From assembly GCA_963825405.1 (NCBI GenBank), contig CAWGTB010000005.1, forward strand, positions 124,001 to 188,000: a stretch of 64,000 nt of DNA, read 5' to 3'. This DNA comes from JACPNO01 sp963825405 (lineage in GTDB: Bacteria > Acidobacteriota > Terriglobia > Bryobacterales > Bryobacteraceae). Below the pieces are notes generated by a model. That model saw only the letters and a list, made by a program, of their open reading frames with translations, did no database searches and was not told where the DNA came from. Of this stretch, positions 1 to 9,312 are shown in pieces. A program made the position numbers and the translations under genes. Numbering within the stretch: the stretch's first letter is position 1; every line of letters starts with the position of its first letter.

Positions 1-1
1 G

Positions 2-439
2 GAAGAAGCCAAGGCGGATGTGGTGGGCATGTTCGGGCTCAAGTGGCTGATCGATCGCGGCGAGCTTCCCAAGGAGCGTCTGGAAGGATATTACGCTTCC
101 CAGGTGGCGGGATATTTTCGCACGATGCGCTACAGCACCGCCGAGGCGCATGGCCGCGCCGAGCTGATGGAGTTCAATTACTGCGCGGAAAAGAAAGCCA
201 TCACGCGCGACGCGGCTTCCGGACTCTACGTCATCGATTACGAGCGCATGCCCGCGGCCTTCGAGCAGCTCGCCAGGGAACTGCTGACCATCGAAGCCAC
301 CGGCGATCGCCAACGCGCCGAGAATTGGTTCGCCCTCTACGGCAACATGCCCGCGGAATTGACGGCGGCGCTGGGAGCCATCGTCGATGTGCCGGTGGAT
401 GTCGATCCGGTATTTTCGTTTCCGGACACGATCGAGTAG
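2..439 (+). CDS. Peptidase family M49 (dipeptidyl-peptidase III-like), C-terminal part
   Basis: The window opens inside this gene, in the frame starting at base 2. The first residues read EEAKADVVGMFGL. In M49 zinc peptidases this helix supplies the glutamate that is the third zinc ligand, and the earlier HExxxH-type motif would lie upstream of the window. About 145 C-terminal residues are present, ending in FPDTIE. Members cleave dipeptides from peptide N-termini, or are housekeeping metallopeptidases of unknown substrate in environmental bacteria. The kinase gene starts 17 bases after the stop. The assignment rests on the EEAKAD helix and overall resemblance; the first zinc motif cannot be seen. 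Confidence 0.6.
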   Translation, partial: EEAKADVVGMFGLKWLIDRGELPKERLEGYYASQVAGYFRTMRYSTAEAHGRAELMEFNYCAEKKAITRDAASGLYVIDYERMPAAFEQLARELLTIEATGDRQRAENWFALYGNMPAELTAALGAIVDVPVDVDPVFSFPDTIE

Positions 440-456
440 AGACCTTCGACACACCC

Positions 457-2535
457 ATGATCGGCCAGGTGCTCGGGCATTACCGCATTGTTGAGAAGCT
501 CGGTGAAGGAGGCATGGGCGCCGTTTACCGGGCGCACGATGAGGTGCTGCACCGGGACGTGGCGTTGAAGGTCCTGGTGAAAAGCGCCGCCGTGGACTCC
601 GCGGCCAAAGAGAACCTGCTGCATGAGGCGCGCGCCTCGTCGGCGCTCAGCCATCCCAACATCTGCACTATTCATGAAGTGAGCGAAGCCGGTGGCTACA
701 TCGTGATGGAACTGGTACACGGCAAGCCGCTGAATGAGCTGGCCGGAAGTGCGGGCCTGCCGGTTGAATCCATCCTGCGCTACGGAGTGCAGATCGCCCG
801 GGCTCTGGCCCACTCCCACGACCGCAACATCATTCACCACGACTTGAAAGGCTCGAATATCGTCGTCACTCCGGAGGGCCTGGTCAAGATTCTGGATTTC
901 GGACTGGCGCGGCGCGCGCCCGTAAAAGGAATCGATGACGCCACGCACTCCATTGAGAAGCCCGATAGCGCGCAACGGATCTCGGGCACCTTGGCTTACA
1001 TGGCGCCGGAGGTTTTGCGCGGCGAAGAAGGCGGACTTCCGCAGCGATCTTGTGGGCGTTGGGCGTGGTCCTGTACGAAACTGCCGCCGGGCACCGGCCA
1101 TTTCAGGGGCGGACCAGTTTCGAAATCAGCTCAGCCATATTGGCAGGAGACGCCGCCGGCGCTGCCATCACGGATACCGCCCGGCCTTCGCGCCATCATC
1201 CAACGTTGCCTGGCCAAACCCCCGGCGCAGCGCTACCAGCGGGCCGGCGAGGTGCAAGCGGCGCTGGAGGCTTTGCAATCCGCGGCCATCGCAACTCCGG
1301 CGGGGCCGCCTTTGGATCAAATCGCGCTGGGGACCACGGTGCTTCGCGGCATGCGGCACCTGGTCGTCAAGAGCGGCAGCGTGTTGCTGCTGGTGGGGAC
1401 CACCAAAGGAGCGTTCCTGCTGCGCTCAAACACGCAGCGTTCGAAATGGGAAGTGGCCGGTCCCTATTTTCACGGGCAATCCGTCTACGCCATGGCCTAC
1501 GACGGGCGCGAAGGCCGGCACCGTTTGTGGGCGTCCACGCAGAGCCAGCTTTGGGGCACCTTTCTGCGCTCAAGCGACGATTTCGGCAAGTCCTGGACCA
1601 ACCCGCAGGAAGCCAAGATCCGGTTTCCCGTCGATTCCGGCACCGCGCTCAAAAATATCTGGCAGATTTGTCTGGGCCGTCCCGAGGAACCCGATGTGAT
1701 GTATTGCGGCGTTGAGCCGGCGGCGTTGTTTGAATCGCGCGACGCAGGGGAAAGCTGGTCGCTCAACCGCGGGCTGTTCGATCATCCGCATCGCCCGCGC
1801 TGGAATCCGGGCAATGGCGGTCTGTGCCTGCACACCGTGATTCCCGACCCCACCAATCCCGATCGAATGGTGGTCGCGATCTCTTCCGGCGGAGTTTACG
1901 TTACCGATGATGGCGGGCTAACCTGGCAAGCGCGCAACCGCGGCATCCGCGTGGTATTCATGCCGGAGAAGTATCCGGAATTCGGGCAGTGCGTGCACAG
2001 GATCGTGATTCATCCCTCGCATCCCGAACGTCTGTTCCTGCAAAACCATTGGGGCTTGTATCGCTCCGACGACGGCGCCGAGACCTGGCGAGACATCGCC
2101 AACGGCGTGCCGTCCGATTTCGGTTTTGCCATGGCCATGCACCCGCACGATCCCGACTGCGTGTATATCCTTCCGGTTGAATCCGATGAGTTCCGCTGCA
2201 CGCCGGACGGCCGCCTGCGCGTCTATCGCACGCGCAATGCCGGAGCGTCGTGGGAACCGCTGATGCGCGGCCTGCCCCAGAAGGGCGCCTACGAAACGGT
2301 GCTGCGCGAGGGCATGACGGTGGACGCGCTCGACCCGTTCGGCATTTATTTCGGAACCCGCAGCGGAGAAATCTTCAGTTCCACCGACGAGGGGAAGACG
2401 TGGGCAAAGATTCTCGGAGGGCTGCCCTCGATCGTCTGTGTGCGAGCCGTTGTCGCTGGTGAACCGCGCCCAGCCAGAAGGGCGCCGGCGGCACGCGGTC
2501 CGAAAAAAAAGAAACCGCGAGGCAAGCGCAAATAG
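457..2535 (+). CDS. Ser/Thr protein kinase joined in frame to a BNR/VPS10-like repeat protein (locally frameshifted)
   Basis: Residues 1 to about 280 are a Hanks-type kinase: glycine loop GEGGMGAVYRAH, VALKVL lysine, catalytic loop HHDLKGSNIVV, DFG in LDFGLA, and MAPEVL. The loop is HHD rather than HRD, so this is a non-RD kinase. Between about 1028 and 1150 the reading moves through all three frames: DFRSDL lies in frame 2, then WALGVVLYETAAGHRPF in frame 3, before the first frame resumes at ETPPALP. These are three small compensating indels. From about residue 305 the same frame runs into a BNR/sialidase-like beta-propeller (VGTTKGAFLL, repeated S-DDG-TW blades) with a Lys-rich tail. The two halves may be one protein, or two genes whose boundary (ATG 1350 or GTG 1381) has lost a stop. 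No membrane segment was seen between them. The stop overlaps the next start. Confidence 0.7.
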   Translation: MIGQVLGHYRIVEKLGEGGMGAVYRAHDEVLHRDVALKVLVKSAAVDSAAKENLLHEARASSALSHPNICTIHEVSEAGGYIVMELVHGKPLNELAGSAGLPVESILRYGVQIARALAHSHDRNIIHHDLKGSNIVVTPEGLVKILDFGLARRAPVKGIDDATHSIEKPDSAQRISGTLAYMAPEVLRGEEGGLPQRSCGRWAWSCTKLPPGTGHFRGGPVSKSAQPYWQETPPALPSRIPPGLRAIIQRCLAKPPAQRYQRAGEVQAALEALQSAAIATPAGPPLDQIALGTTVLRGMRHLVVKSGSVLLLVGTTKGAFLLRSNTQRSKWEVAGPYFHGQSVYAMAYDGREGRHRLWASTQSQLWGTFLRSSDDFGKSWTNPQEAKIRFPVDSGTALKNIWQICLGRPEEPDVMYCGVEPAALFESRDAGESWSLNRGLFDHPHRPRWNPGNGGLCLHTVIPDPTNPDRMVVAISSGGVYVTDDGGLTWQARNRGIRVVFMPEKYPEFGQCVHRIVIHPSHPERLFLQNHWGLYRSDDGAETWRDIANGVPSDFGFAMAMHPHDPDCVYILPVESDEFRCTPDGRLRVYRTRNAGASWEPLMRGLPQKGAYETVLREGMTVDALDPFGIYFGTRSGEIFSSTDEGKTWAKILGGLPSIVCVRAVVAGEPRPARRAPAARGPKKKKPRGKRK

Positions 2536-2840
2536 TGCCTGTTGCCTTTCACATTCCGGCGCCTCTTCGTTCCTATACAGGCGGCCAAAGCCGGGTGGAT
2601 GTCGCTACCAATCCGGCGACGTTGCGCGACGCGCTGGAAGACTTGTGGACGCTCTACCCCGGCATTCGAGATCGGTTGGTGACGGAACAAGGACAAATCC
2701 GGCAGCACATCAATGTGTTCGTAGGAAGCGATGACGTGCGCTACACTGGCGGCCTTGCCACCGCGATACCGACAGGCTCCGAGATATCGATTATTCCCGC
2801 GATCAGCGGCGGAAAGCGCTCTACGCCAAGCGGCGGATAG
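2535..2840 (+). CDS. MoaD/ThiS-family ubiquitin-like protein
   Basis: A 101-residue beta-grasp protein with a GTG start that overlaps the previous stop by one base, so it is translationally coupled to the BNR gene. It has the MoaD-type pattern: a start like VAFHIPAPLRSYTGG, a central HINVFVGSDDVR strand, and IIPAISGG near the end. MoaD-type proteins act as sulfur carriers or ubiquitin-like modifiers through a terminal Gly-Gly. Here eight residues follow that pair (KRSTPSGG) and end in a second Gly-Gly. The extra residues are encoded in a 20-base overlap with the convergent phosphatase gene. No molybdopterin genes are nearby, so a role in cofactor synthesis is not implied by context. Confidence 0.75.
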   Translation: MPVAFHIPAPLRSYTGGQSRVDVATNPATLRDALEDLWTLYPGIRDRLVTEQGQIRQHINVFVGSDDVRYTGGLATAIPTGSEISIIPAISGGKRSTPSGG

Positions 2841-3802
2841 CCATCATGGTGAGATCGTCCTGCCGGGGCGCGCCGGCTACATGCGCGGCCAAATCTTCCA
2901 GGCAGGCATGCAGCAGCGGCCGCGGACCAGACTCGCGATGACGTAGCGCGACGCGCGATAGACGGCTGCGCGCCGTATTCCACATCGGAGTGATTGGTGG
3001 CTTCCGAAAAGCCGTCGGTATAGAGCAACAGCGTGTCGCCAGGCGCGAGGCGAAGCTTGCGGGCGGGATACTTGGCGCTGCAAAACATGCCGAGCGGAAG
3101 GCCGGTAGCTTCGATCGCGTCCGACTCGGCGCCGCGCAGCCATAGCGGCGGGCAATGGCCGGCATTGCAAATCTCGACGTCGCCGTTCCTGTCGGCCCTA
3201 CCGCAGACCAGCGTCGCGAAGTGTTCCGACATCGTGCTCTCGCAGAAAACGCGATTAGCGCGTTCCACCTGATGATCGAGCGGCAGGTTGCCGGGAATGA
3301 GCGTCCGGAAAATCGCGCGCAGATGCGCGGTGAGCATGGACGCGGCGATGCCTTTGCCGGCGACGTCGCCCAAAACGAAGAACAGGCCGTCGTCGCCCTG
3401 CGGAATCACGTCGATGTGATCGCCGCTCACCGGGCCTAGCGCGTCGTACTGATAACAAATTTCCCAGCCGGCGTGCTGGAAGTTCTGCTTGGGCAGCAGA
3501 TCTCGCTGGATGTGAGCGGCGAGATCGAGATCCTGTTCGAGAGAGCGCTGTTCTTCCGCCGAGAGATGCGGCAGACAGTACCGGAACAGGGGATCGGCGC
3601 GCAGCAGTTCCGGCTCAATCGGGTCGTGGCAGGTTTCGCAAATCCCGTAAGATCCGGCGTTGAGCCGGTCGAGCGCGGCATCCACTTCGCGAAGCAGGCC
3701 TTGCAGGCTGGCTGTTTCCCGGTGCGTGTCCAACGCGACTTCGAGGCGCTGACGGCGGTCCAATAACTGGGTGCGAATGGCTGGCTCCGCTACCGTTGCC
3801 AT
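2821..3802 (-). CDS. SpoIIE/PP2C-type phosphatase with N-terminal DksA/TraR-like zinc finger (one frameshift)
   Basis: The start at 3802 has GGAGG eight bases upstream. Residues 1 to about 95 form a DksA/TraR-like helical hairpin and finger, CETCHDPIEPELL then YCLPHLS, so the last ligand would be His, not Cys. A coiled segment (AEEQRSLEQDLDLAAHIQ) leads into a PP2C phosphatase with FVLGDVAGKGIAA, LLLYTDGFSEA and QDDLTMMAIRR metal-site motifs. Near 2960-2985 the frame must change once to reach the normal C-terminus ending AIRRLA. Such phosphatases dephosphorylate STAS anti-anti-sigma factors; STAS and RsbW-like genes occur at 21.8 and 25.3-26.1 kb. Last gene of the minus-strand run starting at 12.3 kb. 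Confidence 0.8.
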
Positions 3803-3851
3803 GAGCAGATCCTCCATGTCGGATTGGATGATACGGGGCCGGGATGGATTC

Positions 3852-4446
3852 TCATTTCGCCAAAGCTTCGCGGAGTTTTTTGATCTGGGTGCGATGGTCC
3901 AGCAAGTGCAGCCGCTGCACCAAAGCGTACTCCCGCCATCCCAATTCGGCGATAAATATTTGTGGGGCGAAACGGCCATCGGGCAGGGCTCGGCTGACGA
4001 CCAGAACCGTTCGCGCGGTGGGCGCGGATTCGCCGGTTTCAGGTGGCGCTTCGAGCAGCGCCAGGAGTTCCTGGTTGGCGGAACGAAGCCCTGCGAGCAA
4101 TTCCGTCCAGGGCACCCAAGCCGGCGCGCCTGACCGGAGCGCTTCGTAAACCGGCGGCGCAGGCGGACGCCGTCCGGCAAGAAGATGCCGCAGCTCTTCG
4201 GCCGCGCGAATCTGCGTTTGCGCGATATGGTCGACTACTTCGGCGATGGTCCACTTATCTGGGAGCGGGCGGAGTCGCGATTGGGATTCGCTCACCGGCG
4301 CGACCGCGCTCTCCAACTCCTGGGCGGCGGCGCGAACCCGCTCGCGAATTCCCGGCGCCGGTTAGACTGACTGCCCGGGCGCGCAAATATTCGAGCATGC
4401 GCACGGCTTCGGCGGACAGCGGCTCACCATCGACGGCGACGCTCAT
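3852..4446 (-). CDS. DinB-family (DUF664-like) protein, one frameshift
   Basis: A four-helix DinB-type protein with WTIAEVVDHIAQTQ early and a C-terminal YALVQRLHLLDHRTQIKKL helix, supplying the histidines expected to bind a divalent metal. Family members include thiol-dependent S-transferases and many of unknown function. The probable start, ATG at 4444-4446 (MSVAVDGEPLSAEAVRM), overlaps the ABC-F stop as ATGA. Near 4350 one extra base separates this frame from the rest (APGIRERVRAAAQELESAV). The gap to the phosphatase gene is 49 bases. Sure of the family, not of function. Confidence 0.7.
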
Positions 4447-6406
4447 CCGCCTGCCTCGATCGATTGGGCGACATCCTCCCATTCGTCCAAGCAGGGATTT
4501 AAGATCGGCGCGGCGGGCTTCCAGCAGGTCCGGACACGCGCACGGATTCGTCGGCGCTCTTGTAGGCGGCCAGGGCGCGCTCGTATTCGGCGATTTCCAC
4601 TTCGAGGCGCGTGACTTCGTCTTCGATGGCGCGGCGGCGATCTTTCATCTGGCGCATCTTGATGGGATTGAGGCGCTGCTTGGCGGCAGGTTTGGGCGTG
4701 GCGGACGGTGGCGATGCTGGTTTCGGCGGCGCCGCGGCAACCGTTCCGTTGGGTGCTGGGGCCGCTGGCTTGGTGGCTTCCGGCGCGGGCGCAGCGGCCG
4801 CGCCGCTCTTGCGCCACACGTAATCCTCGTAGTTGCCGGGAAACACGCGGACCTCGCCTTCGCCGATTTCGAAGACGCGCGTGGCCAGCTTGTCGATGAA
4901 GTAGCGGTCGTGCGAGACGAACACCACGGTGCCGGAAAACTCTTCGAGCGCCTCCAGCAAGCACGTCCTTGGCGCGCATGTCCAGGTGGTTCGTGGGCTC
5001 GTCGAGCAGCAGGAAATTGCCGGGCATCATGAGCATGCGGGCCAGGGCGTAGCGATTGCGCTCGCCGCCGGAGAGCACGCCGATGGGCTTGAAAACGTCG
5101 TCTTCGGAGAACAGAAAGCAGCCCAGAATGCTGCGCAGCTCGGTGTTGGTGGCGCGCGGCGCGACTCGGCCGAGGTCGTCGAGAATGCGCGCCGTGGTGT
5201 CCAGCTCCTTGTATTGATCCTGCGCGAAATAATCCGGCTGGGCGTTGTGGCCGAGCGTGTACTCGCCGGCGGTCACCGGCTCGGCGCCGGCCAGAATTTT
5301 GATCAGCGTGGATTTGCCCGCGCCGTTCACGCCCACCAGCGCCACGCGATCGCCGCGCTCGATGATGAAGTTCGCGTCGCGAAAATACGTGCTTGTCGCC
5401 ATAGCTTTTGGCGACGCCGCGAAACTCCGCCACCATGCGCCCGCTGGGCTTGGGCTGCGGGAAATGGAAGTGGATGGTTTTTTCTTCCGGCGGAATTTCG
5501 ATGCGCTCGATCCGCTCCAGCTCCTTGATGCGGCTCTGCACCTGCTTGGCCTTGGTGGCCTGGGCGCGGAAGCGGCTGATGAACGCTTCGAGCTGCTCGA
5601 CGCGTTCCCGCTGGTTCTTGTAGGCCGCTTCAAGCTGCGCGCGCTTCTCGGTCTTCAGCTCTTCGTAGCGGGAATAATTGCCGGTGTAGAACATGCACAC
5701 GCTTGTTCCACAGCTCGACGATCTTTCTTCACCGTGACATCGAGGAAATAGCGGTCGTGCGAGACCAGCACGAAAGCGTACGGATATGGTTGAGATAGTC
5801 TTCGAGCCAGTTGCGGGCTTCCAGGTCGAGGTGATTGGTGGGCTCGTCGAGCAGCAGCAGATTGGGTTTTTGCAGCAGCAGCTTGGCCAGCGCGATGCGC
5901 ATCTGCCAGCCGCCGGAGAATTCTTCGGTGCGCCGTTTCCAATCCTCGCGGCTGAAGCCGAGGCCGGAGAGCACGGCGCCAACCTGCGCCTCGATGGCAT
6001 AGCCGTCCTGCGCGCGAAACTCGCCTTCGGCCTGATGGAAGCGTTCGGAGACCTGCTGGTATTCGGCGCTCGAGGGATCGAGCTCCGCCATTTTGTGCGC
6101 CAGAGTTTCCTGCTCTTCTTCCAGCTCGCGCAGGTGCGCGAACACGGTCATGCATTCGGCGAAAACGGTGCGTCCGGAAAGCGATAGGCCATCCTGCGGC
6201 AGGTAACCGGCGGTTACGCCCTTCGCCAGTGAGACCGTGCCGCGATCGAGCGTATCGATTCCGGCCAGGATCTTGAGCAGAGTGGTTTTGCCGGTGCCGT
6301 TGGCGCCGACGATGCCCACGCGGTCGTTGGGCGTGATCATCCAATCGAGATCTTCAAACAACACTTTATGGCCAAAATGTTTGGCCCCACTGGTCACCTG
6401 AATCAT
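4443..6406 (-). CDS. ABC-F family ATPase (Uup/YbiT-like), several frameshifts
   Basis: A duplicated ATPase with no membrane domain. First half: Walker A GANGTGKT, signature FSGGWQMR, Walker B LLLLDEPTNHLD. Then comes the ABC-F linker (YTGNYSRYEELKTEKRAQL). Second half: GVNGAGKST, LSGGERNR, FLLLDEPTNHLD, SHDRYF, followed by an Ala/Pro-rich segment and a C-terminal coiled coil. ABC-F proteins act on ribosomes (translation factors or antibiotic resistance). At least five frame changes are needed, near 5790, 5735, 5705, 5390, 4960 and 4530. All catalytic motifs survive in one frame or another, which argues for sequence errors, not decay. The start overlaps the preceding stop and the stop overlaps the DinB start, both as ATGA. 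Confidence 0.85.
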
Positions 6407-7962
6407 GGCGCGCGATGACGAATAACCTGGCCAGGCTTGGCGCCGGTGACTTTGCCGTCTTCGACCACGGCCTGCCCGTTGACCAGCACCAGGTCGAATC
6501 CTTCGGAGTATTGATGCGGTTTCTGAAACGTGGCTTTCTCTTCGACATGAGCGGGATCGAACATCACCAGATCGGCCCAGAAGCCTTCGCGCACCAGGCC
6601 GCGATCGCGAAAACCAAACGTGCGCGCGGGCAGGGAGGTCATTTTGCGGATGGCGTCTTCCAGAGTGAGCACGCCGCGCTTGCGGACAAATTCGGCCAGG
6701 GCGCGCGAATTCGTCGCGTACGAACGCGGATGCGGAATGCCGACGCCGAACTCGCGAATGCCGCCATCGCTGGCGAAAGCCGTATTGGGATAGCGCATGA
6801 TGCGATCGACGTCGACTTCGCCCATGGAGTGATAGACCATCTGCGCGCCGCCTTTGGCTTGCATATCCAGAATGGTTTCGATCTCGTCGCGCAGGCGTTT
6901 CTTGCGGCCTTTGAGAATGTTGATCTCGCTAATGCTTTTGCCGTCGAGCGAATGATCGAACTCGCAAGACGCGACCACGGCCCAGGAATAATCTTTGTGG
7001 CCCTTCTTGGTGACCATGTCTTCCATCTCTTTGGCGATCCGGGCGTGGGTGGCTGGATCTTCGATGCGCTCGTGGATTTTTTCCTGGCTATCGGCGAGCG
7101 CCCAACTCGGCACGGTCATGCCCAGATGAGTGCTGGAGCGGTCGTAGGGATATTGATCGACGACCACGTCGACGCCCTCGCTGCGGTACTTCTCCACCAG
7201 CGCCAGCGATTTGTCGCTCGCTCCCCACAGATGCTTGTTGTCGATCTTGAAATGGGAAAGCTCGACGCGCATGCCGGCTTCGCGGCCGACACGCACGGCC
7301 TCGTCGATGGCTTCGATCACGTGCGCGCCTTCATCCCGCATGTGGCTGGCGTAAACACCGCCGTATTTCGCGGCAGCTTTAGCGAGCGCCACGACTTCCT
7401 CGGTGTTGGAGTAGGTGCCGGGAATGTAAATCAGGCCGGTGGAAAATCCTACTGCGCCGGCCTGCATATTTTTCTCGACCAATTGCTGCATGCGGACAAT
7501 CTCATCGGCGGTAGCCAGGCGATTGGCCGAGCCCATCACGGCGTCGCGCACAGTGTTGTGGCCGACGAGCGAAGCCAGATTCAATCCCAGCTTGATGTTT
7601 TCCAGGCGGGAAAATTCCGCGCCAAGATCGGCGAAGGAGCCGCCGCAATTGCCGGTGATGACGGTGGTGACGCCATCGGTGACGAAGTTATCGCCGCCGG
7701 GAATTTTCTCGACCATGTCCTCAACGTGGGTGTGGACGTCGATGAAGCCGGGAGCGACGACGCGGTCTTTGGCGTCGATCGTGCGCGTGGCCGAAGCGCT
7801 GGCCAGATTGCCGATGGCGGCGATGCGGCCATCTTTGACGGCTACGTCAGCGCGCGTCCAGGCATTGCCGGAGCCGTCGATGACACGGGCGTTCCGAATC
7901 ACCAGATCGTAATCAGCCGCACTCAAGGCAGCGGCAAAGGCCAACGCAAGACCGAGTTTCAT
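6403..7962 (-). CDS. Secreted N-acyl-D-amino-acid deacylase (amidohydrolase superfamily)
   Basis: Intact, 519 residues, beginning with a signal peptide (MKLGLALAFAAALSA). D-aminoacylase features: GFIDVHTHVED metal-binding HxH, ITGNCGGSFA containing the conserved cysteine, VYASHMRDEG, VELSHFKIDNKHLWG, and ASDGGIREFG near the end, followed by the C-terminal beta strands typical of amidohydrolases. It hydrolyses N-acyl-D-amino acids to D-amino acid and carboxylate, here probably outside the cytoplasm. It lies 15 bases after the stop of an APC amino-acid permease, suggesting hydrolysis linked to uptake. Its stop overlaps the ABC-F start. Confidence 0.88.
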   Translation of the reverse strand: MKLGLALAFAAALSAADYDLVIRNARVIDGSGNAWTRADVAVKDGRIAAIGNLASASATRTIDAKDRVVAPGFIDVHTHVEDMVEKIPGGDNFVTDGVTTVITGNCGGSFADLGAEFSRLENIKLGLNLASLVGHNTVRDAVMGSANRLATADEIVRMQQLVEKNMQAGAVGFSTGLIYIPGTYSNTEEVVALAKAAAKYGGVYASHMRDEGAHVIEAIDEAVRVGREAGMRVELSHFKIDNKHLWGASDKSLALVEKYRSEGVDVVVDQYPYDRSSTHLGMTVPSWALADSQEKIHERIEDPATHARIAKEMEDMVTKKGHKDYSWAVVASCEFDHSLDGKSISEINILKGRKKRLRDEIETILDMQAKGGAQMVYHSMGEVDVDRIMRYPNTAFASDGGIREFGVGIPHPRSYATNSRALAEFVRKRGVLTLEDAIRKMTSLPARTFGFRDRGLVREGFWADLVMFDPAHVEEKATFQKPHQYSEGFDLVLVNGQAVVEDGKVTGAKPGQVIRHRAP

Positions 7963-7977
7963 GGGTATAGAACTATT

Positions 7978-9312
7978 CTAAACGGCGGGGCGCTTTTCGG
8001 AAGCCGAGGTGGTGAAGCAGATACGGCCGATCAAGGCGACAACCGCGAAACCGCCGATCAACTTCAACTCAAACAGCCAGACTGAGCGCACGTCGGACGG
8101 CGGCACCAGCGTGAATGCCAGAGCCAGGACGGTGACCGCCATGCCGGCCGCGGCGTTCCACCGCTGGCCGAATTTCCAGGACGCCGCGAATAAATAAGCG
8201 AAGGGAATGAAGTAGGTGATCACGGTGATGTCGACCAGCAATTGATACGCGATGCGTAGATTTTCGCCGGCCTGCATCACGAACAGAAAAATCGTGCACG
8301 TGACGCCAGCGGTGAGGATCGAGATGTGCGGCGTGCGCCAGCGCGGGTGCAAGCGTCCGAACGCGGCGGGCATATGGCGGTCGATGCCGATGACGAAGGG
8401 AATGCGCGCGCTACCCGCGATCCACGCGCCCAGTTGGCCGAGAACTCCGAGCGAAATCAATACTGCGATCGCCGGCGCGAGCCACGACACGCCGAGACGC
8501 GCGCCCGCGGTGCTGCCCGCTTGCACCAGGCCGGTCATGATGTTGATCTGGTCGGGCGGCAGCAGCACCAGCAGCGACAGCGTGCCCAGAATGTAGAACG
8601 CGGCAATGCTGATTCCGGAAATCCACGCGGCGCGCGGAATGGTGCGGGTGGGATCGCGAATTTCGCCGGCCATGATTGCGCCCAACTCCAGCCCGCCGAA
8701 AGCGAAAGCGATTTGCGACCAGAAATTCAGCTTGTCGAGATCCCACTTGGGCAGGATTTGCAGCGTAGTTGCGGAGCCGTGGCGCATCCACACCAGAATG
8801 CCCACGACGATGAGCAGCGCGCCGGCAACGTAAGTCGCCATGCCACCGAGGTTGCCAATCCACTTGCCCACGGCGAGCCCGAAAATATTGGCGATGAGCG
8901 CGATCCAGACAATGCCGAGCGACACGCCTATGATGACGTTGCGATTCTCCGAGAGACCGAGCGCTATGCCAGCCATACCGACACCCGCCAGCACCAGATT
9001 CGGAAAATAAAAAATGTTGCTCAGCCAGTAACACCAGCCACAGAGGAAACCGTGCCAATCACCGAAGCCTTTCTGCGTCCAAACATAGATGCCGCCTTCT
9101 TCCGGAAAGCGGGTGGAAAGCGCAGCGACGGAGAGTCCGATGGGAACGAAGAAAAATACCGCCGCCAGGAGCCACAGCGTGAGCGAGCCCGGACCTGCGT
9201 GCGCCGCCGCCGCGAGCCACCGTATGCCGACTACCGCTGCAATATTGAAGAGGACCAAGTCCCGCAAGCCGAGCTCGCGGCGAAGCGCGGGGACCGCTGG
9301 CGCGGTGGTCAG
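7978..9312 (-). CDS. APC-superfamily amino acid permease
   Basis: A polytopic protein with about 12 hydrophobic segments and the APC pattern RFPEEGGIYVWTQKGFGDWHGF in helix 2-3 and AFGGLELGAIMAGEIRDP in helix 6. It is expected to import amino acids. No ATG precedes the conserved LRDLVLFNIAAVVGIRWL. The only in-frame candidates are CTG at 9310-9312, overlapping the upstream stop as CTGA, and TTG at 9265-9267, which would leave almost nothing before helix 1. The longer form is given. An amino-acid role fits the D-aminoacylase gene directly downstream. Confidence 0.82.
   Translation of the reverse strand: MTTAPAVPALRRELGLRDLVLFNIAAVVGIRWLAAAAHAGPGSLTLWLLAAVFFFVPIGLSVAALSTRFPEEGGIYVWTQKGFGDWHGFLCGWCYWLSNIFYFPNLVLAGVGMAGIALGLSENRNVIIGVSLGIVWIALIANIFGLAVGKWIGNLGGMATYVAGALLIVVGILVWMRHGSATTLQILPKWDLDKLNFWSQIAFAFGGLELGAIMAGEIRDPTRTIPRAAWISGISIAAFYILGTLSLLVLLPPDQINIMTGLVQAGSTAGARLGVSWLAPAIAVLISLGVLGQLGAWIAGSARIPFVIGIDRHMPAAFGRLHPRWRTPHISILTAGVTCTIFLFVMQAGENLRIAYQLLVDITVITYFIPFAYLFAASWKFGQRWNAAAGMAVTVLALAFTLVPPSDVRSVWLFELKLIGGFAVVALIGRICFTTSASEKRPAV

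Noticed and set aside
6415..8085. 556-codon open frame on the plus strand
   Set aside because: Exactly opposite the D-aminoacylase gene, no signal or family motif, composition of a GC-rich shadow frame.
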